Below, one piece after another: positions 7,521-12,742 of a DNA stretch of 12,742 bases (its first letter is position 1; the number at the start of each line of letters is the position of its first letter). A program made the translations under genes and the position numbers. The stretch lies in the NCBI GenBank assembly GCA_036939355.1, contig JALLAP010000521.1:1-12742 (forward strand), given 5' to 3'. Source of the DNA: Thalassiosira profunda. Its lineage: Eukaryota; Bacillariophyta; Thalassiosirophyceae; Thalassiosirales; Thalassiosiraceae. The notes beneath the pieces were generated by a model. That model saw only the letters and a list, made by a program, of their open reading frames with translations. It had not been told where the DNA came from and searched no databases.

Positions 7521-10500
7521 CTTGAAAGGAAGCACAGGAGTTCGGATTGCAGCATTGCAAAGGTGAGATGGTGTGCTGTGCGAATCGACACCAACAGCTA
7601 CTATCCTGGTACTCACATCACGTGCCCAAAGGAAACGGCCAGATACCACGCGAAGGACTGCGGCAAGAGAAAGCCCGTGATTATCGGAGAGACGTCCTCC
7701 CGCGTCCTGCTCGAGAGCGTTGCTGTTGGTGGCGTCGACGGCTTTGGAATCGTCGTCTCCCGCAACGGACGATCCGCCAGGCTGTTCCTTGACAGCGACA
7801 GCAGCGTCGGAGGTACCCATCGCCTCCGTAGTATCCACCTCGCCGCGGGCTCCATCCTCGTGGACGAGAGCGGTGTCGGAGGCACCCATCGCCTCGTTGA
7901 CCACCGCGTCGCCACGGGTTCCACCATCCTTGGACTGCCCTCCCTCGCGGACGAGAGCAGAGGGCCACTTGCCGTTCATAGCGTCGTCCTGCCCGGTGCA
8001 CATCTCCGCCTCCTTCAATTGAGAGGAGTTGGGAAGGGGGGCGAACAACGATGATATGATAAGAGTGAGTTGATGGTGCACAGGAATGATGGAGTAACCA
8101 CCGCCACACCATCCTCCGGCCGACAAACAAGGTCCTTCTCTGTTTGACCGAGCGTGGGGACGTGTATGGCGCACAGTGCAACTGTCAGCCCATGATCCAC
8201 CATCGTTTAACATCGGCCATCACATTGGCCACGTCAGCCCCAAGCAAACCAACGAATGAACGAGATGACTCACCTTAACGACCGCGCCGGGCCAGTGAAC
8301 AGAGGGGAGTGCCTGATGAATGGCGAGGCGAGGGGTGACGAAAAAAGGAGCCGGTGAGGGACAGCGAATAAGCGTGCACAACATATGTTGTGCACACAAA
8401 AAGGAAGCACCTACAGCCTTGCCCATCACGCCAGTATCCCCAAGCAGATCGACTACCACTCACCTGCCACTTCCAGCCCCAGGAAATCCACTCGCCGTAG
8501 GCTCCATCCTTAGCCTGCCCACCCTCGTCGACAAGGGGCTGTTGCGCTCCTCGTTCAAAGCCTCGACGTTTTCCACATCGGCCGGAACGAGATCGAAGGC
8601 ATCCCCAAGAGCGAGTTCATTCTTGAGAAACGATCCAGAAGCCTCCGCATCCTTCAACTGCGGCGGGTCGACGAGCGACGCAGTGGCAATAGATAGATGC
8701 AGAATGTGAGCTTGACATGATTGTAATCATAAGACGTGCGACGAATCAATACACCCGTAGATACTCACGGGAGTCCAGGCGAGATCGCCCGCCGACAAGA
8801 ACTTGCGCAGCTGCCCAGCAAGGGAAGACCCGATGAGATTCTTGTCCGTTTTGTCAAAGGGACGGGCTTCCGCTTCCTCGTCGATAGCGGAGATGACGTT
8901 GGCGGGGTGGGCTTGAAGATCATCGTTTCCGTCGACGGCCAAGCCGCCACGCTTGTCGTTGGGAACGGCCTCGATGGTACCACCGGCCACCTCGTCGTGC
9001 TCGTTCGCATGGAGCTGTTGTTGGGCGAGAGGAAAGAAAAGAAGCGAAGATGTGAGACTTCGTAGGAGGGTGCTCAAGAATGGAACAAGAAAGTGTGGTG
9101 CAAGCCATGCCACGCCGCCCGGAGGGCGACCAGGCTGGTCCTCCTCCGCCTGAACGAGCACGAGGACGTCGTTTGGCGCGAATCAGCGACGCAAGGAGCC
9201 AAAAGCGGCCGTCGATGCAATTGCCGGCCCCCACACCATCAGCCTCATCCATCCGCCACGGCAGTAGCCCGAACTAAGAAGAGCCGCCATCATGTCGCCC
9301 AGGGGTCGACCAAGGGGGTCCTTCTTTGCCCAAACGAGTGCGTTTGGTCAGCCGCTCGGCGCTGGGACCAACAGCGGCCGTCGAGAACGACATCCTCCAC
9401 ACCCATCACAATCAGCCATCATATCGGCCATGTCAGCCCCAAGTGCAAACCAACGAACGAATGAGAGGACTCACCTTGCCGGCCGCGTTGGGCCAGAGGA
9501 CAGGCGAGAGCGCCTGTTGGACGGGGAGGCAAGGACGGAGGCGAGGGTGAGGAGCGGCCTGATAAATCACATGATACGCACAGAATATTTCTTCTCGGAA
9601 AAACGAAGGAGCGAGCCGCCCTCCTCGCCCGCTGGCCGACAAACACGGTCCTTCTCTGCCCGGCCGAGCGCGGGGACGTCGTTCTCGACGCTTGTGACCA
9701 ACAGTGGTCGTCGATGCCCCATCGGCAAACGTCGACCAACGTCGTCGGACAACGCAGCATATCACCGCCCATATCACACATCATCCCCACGCCAGCCCAA
9801 GCGAACCGACGAACGAAGATATGACTCACCTTGCCGACCGCGTCGGGCCAGTGGACGGACGGGGGCGCCTATTGGATGGCGGGGCGCGCGAGGGACACGA
9901 GGATACGCCAGGCGCGGAGAGCGTACAGGGGGAGGGGCGGCGGGGAAGGGAAGGAGGAAAGGAGGGCAAAAGAGGCGGATGAGTATTGTAGTGATTCCCT
10001 CGAGCAGATAAGAGGACGCAGCTCTTCTGGGGGCTGGCGTCCGCCGCGGCGGTGCTGTGGCAGGAGTCCGGGGAGCGAGCAGGCGGCCTCCTGCCCCTCG
10101 TGCTCGCCCCTCCGGCTCTCTGCCGCTGCCGACAGCCGACCGTCACTCACCGAGAGTTGGGAATCCCCGAGAGCGAGTCCTCCCCGACGAGGCTCGGCCT
10201 CCTTGAACTGCGGATCGACGAGGGAGGATGCGCGTGCGACGATGCAAACGGCAAATCGGTGAGAAGAGAGTCGAACGGCGTCCGGACAGAGCCCGCGCCC
10301 AGAGCTACTACTCACGGGAGTCCAGAGGACGTCGTCCGACGCCGCGAAGCGGCGCAGCTTCGCCCCAGCGAAAGTAGAGGCCCCCAACTGTTTGTATGCT
10401 TTTTCATAGATGGTGTGGGTTACCTCGTCCTCCTGCTGGACGGCGTTGCTGGTGGTGGCGGCTGGGGGGGCTTCCGAGGCGGCCGCGTCGATGGCCTCCT

Positions 10501-10773
10501 GCCAAATCTGGAGAGCATGGCGAAGGCGGGCGTCGTGCGAGAGTTGCAAAAGATTATGATGCCATTGCAATGAGCGGGCGAAGCGAGGGCAACATAATTG
10601 CAAATAGCGGCCGATCAACTCACCGCGACCGCCGTTCCTCCGGCCGCATGGCGGCCAGAGAAGCCGAGCTCGGCGAGGACTCCTCCTCCGCCAGCTAGCC
10701 CGCCCCAAACAGCCACGCCAATGCTGCCCATTAGGACAGCCTTGCCGAAGCTGGGAATGTTCTTGATGTTCAT
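7417..10773 (-). CDS. Upstream exon array with repeated phase-0 cassettes, probably the 5' part of the lectin-like gene
   Basis: Proposed exons: 10773-10624, 10507-10316 (A1), 10207-10151 (B1), 9868-9830 (C1), 9513-9475 (C2), 9014-8769 (A2), 8657-8464 (B2), 8312-8274 (C3), 8012-7617 (B3 fused to A3) and 7520-7417 (B4). The last splices in frame to base 7332. The ATG at 10773 begins MNIKNIPSFGK, followed by a Gly/Ala/Val hydrophobic stretch that could be a signal peptide or anchor. Exon types A, B and C recur with similar protein sequence, and all internal boundaries are phase 0 except at B2, which is one base short. The encoded 486 codons are acidic and Ala/Gly-rich, with no recognised domain. 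The frame cannot end before the lectin-like exons: even without splicing it stays open from 8213 to 5886. One gene is therefore the simplest reading, but transcript data are missing. GC content looks higher than downstream. Confidence 0.5.
7617..8012 (-). other. Exon B3-A3 (fused module)
   Basis: 132 codons, phase 0-0. The 5' part matches B exons (EAEMCTG..., LVREGGQSKDGG). The 3' part matches the A-exon end (HGLSLAAVLRVVSGRFLWARD|GTGAGT). No intron separates them. In between, a motif of about 23-29 codons is repeated (ALV[RH]E...DG...RG[DE]...EAMG[AT]SD). Confidence 0.55.
8117..8195. repeat. Intronic repeat R, copy a
   Basis: This shares the core GGCCGACAAAC, GGTCCTTCTCTG and CCGAGCG.GGGGACGT with the copies at 9124-9218, 9304-9384 and 9631-9714. 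It lies in the intron after microexon C3. Confidence 0.65.
8274..8312 (-). other. Microexon C3 (39 nt)
   Basis: 13 codons, ALPSVHWPGAVVK, acceptor CATCAG, donor AAG|GTGAGT. Homology to C1 and C2 is clear, including about 60 nt of the following intron. Confidence 0.5.
8374..8395. repeat. 22-bp perfect palindrome in an intron
   Basis: The arm GTGCACAACAT (8374-8384) is followed at once by its exact reverse complement (8385-8395), centred on CATATG. It lies in the intron between B2 and C3 and could act as a dimeric protein-binding site or an RNA hairpin. Confidence 0.9.
8464..8657 (-). other. Exon B2 with a one-base frame conflict
   Basis: It starts LKDAEASGS after a CCGCAG acceptor and ends at a perfect CAG|GTGAGT donor. 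It is 194 nt, one base short of a phase-0 exon. Alignment with B3 shows ALNEERNSP continuing, after the shift, as LVDEGGQAKDGA, against AMNGKWPSALVREGGQSKDGG. The missing base lies in the C/T run at 8533-8538. An alternative donor, AGG|GTGGGC at 8523/8522, would also keep phase 0. Confidence 0.5.
8769..9014 (-). other. Exon A2
   Basis: 82 codons, phase 0-0, acceptor CAACAACAG, donor CCC|GTGAGT. The N-terminal part is acidic and unlike A1; the last 28 or so codons match A1 closely, including the C-terminal W-T-P. Confidence 0.6.
9124..9714. repeat. Intronic repeat R, copies b-d
   Basis: Three further copies at 9124-9218, 9304-9384 and 9631-9714. Copies c and d each lie about 85-115 bp from a C microexon, on its transcript-downstream side, so the duplicated unit is microexon plus following intron. 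Copy b has no clear microexon beside it. The stretches 9015-9474, 9514-9829 and 9869-10150 hold only these repeats and intron sequence as far as can be seen. Confidence 0.6.
9475..9513 (-). other. Microexon C2 (39 nt)
   Basis: 13 codons, ALSPVLWPNAAGK, phase 0-0, acceptor CAACAG, donor AAG|GTGAGT. It starts 355 bp from C1. The flanking introns are duplicated with it, so the copying was at DNA level. Confidence 0.5.
9830..9868 (-). other. Microexon C1 (39 nt)
   Basis: 13 codons, APPSVHWPDAVGK, phase 0-0, acceptor CAATAG, donor AAG|GTGAGT. It shares V-x-W-P-x-A and the terminal Lys with C2 and C3. Confidence 0.5.
10151..10207 (-). other. Exon B1 (short form)
   Basis: 19 codons, FKEAEPRRGGLALGDSQLS, between a CCGCAG acceptor and a GTGAGT donor. 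The sequence past the donor still resembles the B2 exon (around EHEGQEA against DEGGQA) and stays open in the same frame. The donor therefore lies inside what is exon in B2, as if the 3' half of B1 had become intron. Confidence 0.5.
10316..10507 (-). other. Exon A1
   Basis: 64 codons from a CTCTCCAG acceptor to a CCC|GTGAGT donor, phase 0-0. The 3' end encodes YKQLGASTFAGAKLRRF and then LWTP, matching exon A2 (NLIGSSLAGQLRKFL and AWTP). The intron to B1 is 108 nt. Confidence 0.6.
10624..10773 (-). other. Putative first coding exon with signal/anchor segment
   Basis: The 50 codons start MNIKNIPSFGK, then AVLMGSIGVAVWGGLAG, a basic-then-hydrophobic pattern typical of a secretory signal or a single-span anchor. 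The exon ends at a perfect GTGAGT donor (10623-10618) in phase 0. The general shape also recalls prohibitin N-termini, but no prohibitin domain follows. Confidence 0.5.
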
Positions 10774-11292
10774 ATCGGATGCTGGATGCTTGTTGATTGC
10801 AATTCGGCGTGGTTAAAGAGAGTGTGGGAGCAATCGAGCGTCGGGCCAAGCAACCATCATGAACGTTGAGTTCTCATCTTTGCATCTGCATGGTGCCTCG
10901 GGCGGTGTGCCCAGATCATGTGCTCTCGGTGGAATTGCTTCAACCATCTTCGCGCATGCAGTCTTGGATAAGACTATGGTATTGTATTGATCAGCGCTCG
11001 GTCGAGGTGAGAGGCGGCACGAGCACGATCGACCAGAGAAGCCAAACGCGCTGTGCATCAAGAGCAGAGACGAAGGTTGCATGCAGCATCTTGCCTCCAG
11101 ACGAAAAGGGCGGATGAAAGTTAACGTTGGAATTGTCTTTCTCAAAAGAAAAGAATCACCACACGCGTCTCCTCAACTCTCACAGCTGTCGTCAGGAAAG
11201 AATTTTTACCTAGGTATTAGACGCGTGTTGAAGATTGCCTTTTTCAACACACACGTTAGTTGAAGAAGTTTTGTCTTCCCCCGTCATCAAAC
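10774..11292. other. Intergenic region with no supported gene
   Basis: 519 nt between the start of the exon array and the end of the minus-strand reading frame at 11293. No minus-strand GTGAGT/GTAAGT donor or convincing coding frame was seen. It should contain the promoter and 5' UTR of the exon-array gene and the 3' UTR of the next gene. No clear TATA box was recognised. The only structured part is 11161-11250. Confidence 0.5.
11161..11250. repeat. Two inverted repeats in the 3' flank of the 11293-11715 frame
   Basis: ACACGCGTCT (11161-11170) pairs with AGACGCGTGT (11219-11228), with the palindrome TACCTAGGTA in the spacer. An overlapping hairpin pairs GTGTTGAA (11225-11232) with TTCAACAC (11243-11250) around a 10-nt loop. 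The two structures share bases 11225-11228 and are mutually exclusive. The hairpin is 43 nt past the stop codon. Confidence 0.55.
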
Positions 11293-11715
11293 TCAAACCT
11301 CCTGAAGCACCTTGAGTAAATTCTCTGTATCTGGGAGAGAACTTGGGTATTCCGTAAAGAATTTCACGCCAGCGATAACAGATATCCACAACAGGGTGGG
11401 GGCCGCGTCATATGTGTCGTCACATTGGAAGGGCACAGTCAGCACTTGGCACGTACGAACGTCAATCACATGTAGGGACGCACCCTATGTGTCCATAGTG
11501 GCCTCATAGAAAGATTGCCTCCAATCAGTGGTGCCCTTGCGGTTCTCAATTTCCTGTCCGTGCTTCAATATAGTTTGCAAGTCCGTTCGTCCTGTGAGAG
11601 GGAGAACCAAAGGAGGGACTTTCCGTTCTGCTTCATACTGCCTCGCAATGGATGGAATGCGGCACATTGCCTCCTTGTCGAGGACAAGCTTTGAACTATC
11701 GTCTGTGGCTTCCAT
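11293..11715 (-). pseudogene. 140-codon frame interrupted by an in-frame TAG; family unknown
   Basis: The ATG at 11715-11713 (context AAAATGG) starts a frame that reads MEATDDSSKLVLDKEAMC... to TAG at 11487-11485 after 77 codons (ending EATMDT), and continues in the same frame as GASLHVIDVRTCQVLTVPF... to TGA at 11295-11293. Both halves look like one compact, ordered protein: the second half (FQCDDTYDAAPTLLWISV, FFTEYPSSLPDTENLLKVL) has natural composition and a fitting end. No GT-AG intron that would remove the TAG was found. It may be a pseudogene with a Gln CAG to TAG change, a readthrough gene, a sequence error, or simply a 77-residue protein. A TAG just upstream bounds the frame, although an intron before the ATG cannot be excluded. 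No family was recognised. Confidence 0.5.
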
Positions 11716-11789
11716 TTTCAACACAACGCACGACAGTAACTAGTATTAGTATCGATTTCCTCCCCCACACGCCCGATGAACACGAGACC

Positions 11790-11889
11790 TTAGTTGTCAA
11801 TGTCCTGGACGCGTCCTCGACATGTCCATTTGACACCAAAATGTCCCTATGCCCCAGCTGGAATGGCAAATTAAGAGACACGTCCTTTT
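11790..11889. repeat. Direct repeat X, copy 1
   Basis: About 100 bp starting TTAGTTGTCAATGTCCTGGA. It is nearly identical to 12438-12537 over the first 70 bp and more diverged after that. It contains GGACGCGTCC and CGACATGTCC spaced 11 bp apart. Confidence 0.85.
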
Positions 11890-12278
11890 TGGCTCGGCCG
11901 GGGTGTGGTTTTTGGCCATTTTTTGAGGGGAAGCTGCACAATGGCACCACAAAACCCCCTTCCTAACCCTGGAGATCGCCGCGACACCCCTCCACTTCAT
12001 GCATGGGTTCATTGGAGGGATTGGGAAGGCACGAGCAACAGCTATGTCTATGGTTTGCGTTTGGCGGCCCGTTTTGGCTCGGCCGGGGGGATTTTTGGTC
12101 ATTTTTTATGGGGGGCTGCATGATGGCACATGCAAAACCCCCTTCCTGACCCCGGAGAGCGCCGCGACACCCCTCCACCTCATGTATGGGTTTATTGGAG
12201 GGATCGGGAAGGCACAAGCAGTGGTGGTCTAGGTGTGTTGTTTGCGTTTGGCGGCGCCCGTTTTGGCTCGGCCGGGGT
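11887..12278. repeat. Tandem repeat Y, about 187-bp unit, two copies plus a partial third
   Basis: The core GGCTCGGCCGGGG begins at 11891, 12076 and 12265 (spacings 185 and 189). Shared blocks include AAAACCCCCTTCCT, GCCGCGACACCCCTCCAC and TTGGAGGGAT. Short reading frames on both strands cross the copies, but they simply repeat with the unit and show no sign of selection. Confidence 0.85.
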
Positions 12279-12320
12279 GGACGTGCCCAAGGACACGTCC
12301 TGGACATGTCCCGGACATGC
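12279..12320. repeat. Phased cluster of GGACNNGYCC near-palindromes
   Basis: Units begin at 12279, 12291, 12302 and 12313, i.e. every 11-12 bp: GGACGTGCCC, GGACACGTCC, GGACATGTCC and GGACATGC. The same type of unit occurs in repeat X and at the very end of the window (12728-12742). Confidence 0.8.
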
Positions 12321-12437
12321 TGCGTCGAGTGTCCGTTGGGCTCTTCTCGGTCTCGGAGACCTTATCCAAAAAAGGACGTTGCCAGCTAAGCACGAGACCA
12401 CAACCCTCATCACCCTCAGCATTGTCAACGCGACGGC

Positions 12438-12537
12438 TTAGTTGTCAATGTCCTGGACGCGTCCTCGACATGTCCATTTGACACCGAAATGTCCCCATGC
12501 CCCAGCTAACATGACAAATTGAGGGACACGTCTTTCA
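12438..12537. repeat. Direct repeat X, copy 2
   Basis: This is the copy of 11790-11889, offset by 648 bp, in the same orientation. The two X copies bracket the Y tandem array. No transposase or reverse transcriptase is visible, so it is a non-autonomous or satellite-like cluster. No gene is supported between 12538 and the window end. Confidence 0.85.
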
Positions 12538-12742
12538 CATTGGCCCGTGGCCACTCAAGCTAGATAATATCGACATCAAGATGTTGAAAATGACACACAA
12601 AGGGCTGCTACTGCTATTGGTGTTACCGAACACGGAGGGCATCCGTTTTTTCGTACTCTTCAGCGGTTTAATGGTTGCATCGGGAGATTCAGGCTCGCCT
12701 CCGATTGCAATTTTGGGGTGAACCCGAGGACACGTCCTGGAC

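Noticed and set aside
7681..8181. Arg/Gly-rich 166-codon minus-strand frame
   Set aside because: It overlaps exon B3-A3 in another frame and would be read only after the B2 frame slip. Its composition is typical of a shadow frame in GC-rich DNA.
8015..9752. Conserved peptide frames in intron repeat R (for example VPALGRAEKDRVCRP)
   Set aside because: Differences between copies a and d fall at all codon positions, and no fitting donor follows, so similarity reflects DNA duplication and not coding selection.
9292..10011. Long plus-strand frame of 239 codons
   Set aside because: It runs antisense across C microexons and intron repeats and is Arg/Ser/Pro-rich, as expected for a shadow frame in GC-rich repeats.
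10690..10773. Resemblance of the first exon to prohibitin N-termini
   Set aside because: Only the basic-hydrophobic pattern is shared; the GGHRA block and the prohibitin domain are absent.
11963..12307. Minus-strand frame crossing both Y repeats with repeated HEVEGCRG-type peptides
   Set aside because: The peptide repeats only because the DNA does. Neighbouring frames are equally open and there is no start, splice or composition support.
12302..12320. Two adjacent decamers that fit the vertebrate p53 response element pattern
   Set aside because: The window looks algal, p53 regulation is not expected there, and the match follows from the GGACATGTCC palindrome.
12581..12721. Plus-strand 46-codon frame MLKMTHKGLLLLLVLPN... 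with a signal-like hydrophobic start
   Set aside because: It is very short, lies beside repeats, has no splice or family support and ends just before another repeat copy. It may be chance.

Overview
This looks like a nuclear fragment from a eukaryote, most likely a stramenopile alga such as a diatom. The reasons are compact GT-AG introns (61-116 nt in the well-resolved part), splice donors of the form GTGAGT or GTAAGT, large secreted mosaic proteins with RXL motifs, and mixed base composition. The organism is inferred from style, not from a marker gene. All splicing was read by eye. The main support is that independently chosen splice sites keep one reading frame across many exons.

Layout from left to right. 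(1) Bases 1-810 (+): the 3' part of an Ala/Glu-rich protein. It has a textbook PCNA-interacting PIP box and a second, degenerate copy 43 residues later. (2) Bases 811-1150: the gap between two convergent genes, with a nested inverted repeat. (3) Bases 7331-1151 (-): seven exons encoding a 1915-residue secreted or membrane-linked protein. It has a signal peptide, Cys-rich modules, two tandem ricin-B-like beta-trefoil regions, one hydrophobic segment, a 40-residue tandem duplication and a C-terminal coiled coil. (4) Bases 10773-7417 (-): about ten further exons lying in frame upstream of that protein. Most are copies of three exon types, called A, B and C here, and nearly all are phase 0 on both sides. 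Their introns carry their own repeats and a 22-bp perfect palindrome. The upstream exons and the lectin-like gene probably form one gene of about 2400 codons, because the frame runs from one into the other with no stop. An independent start at 7331 remains possible. (5) Bases 10774-11292: intergenic, with hairpins. (6) Bases 11715-11293 (-): a 140-codon reading frame broken by one in-frame TAG at codon 77. (7) Bases 11716-12742: a repeat cluster made of a tandem unit of about 187 bp, flanked by a direct repeat of about 100 bp rich in GGACNNGTCC palindromes.

The most interesting part is the exon array. A series of duplicated, frame-neutral cassette exons upstream of a secreted carbohydrate-binding-like protein could generate many isoforms by exon skipping. 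Whether the cell does this cannot be told from DNA alone.
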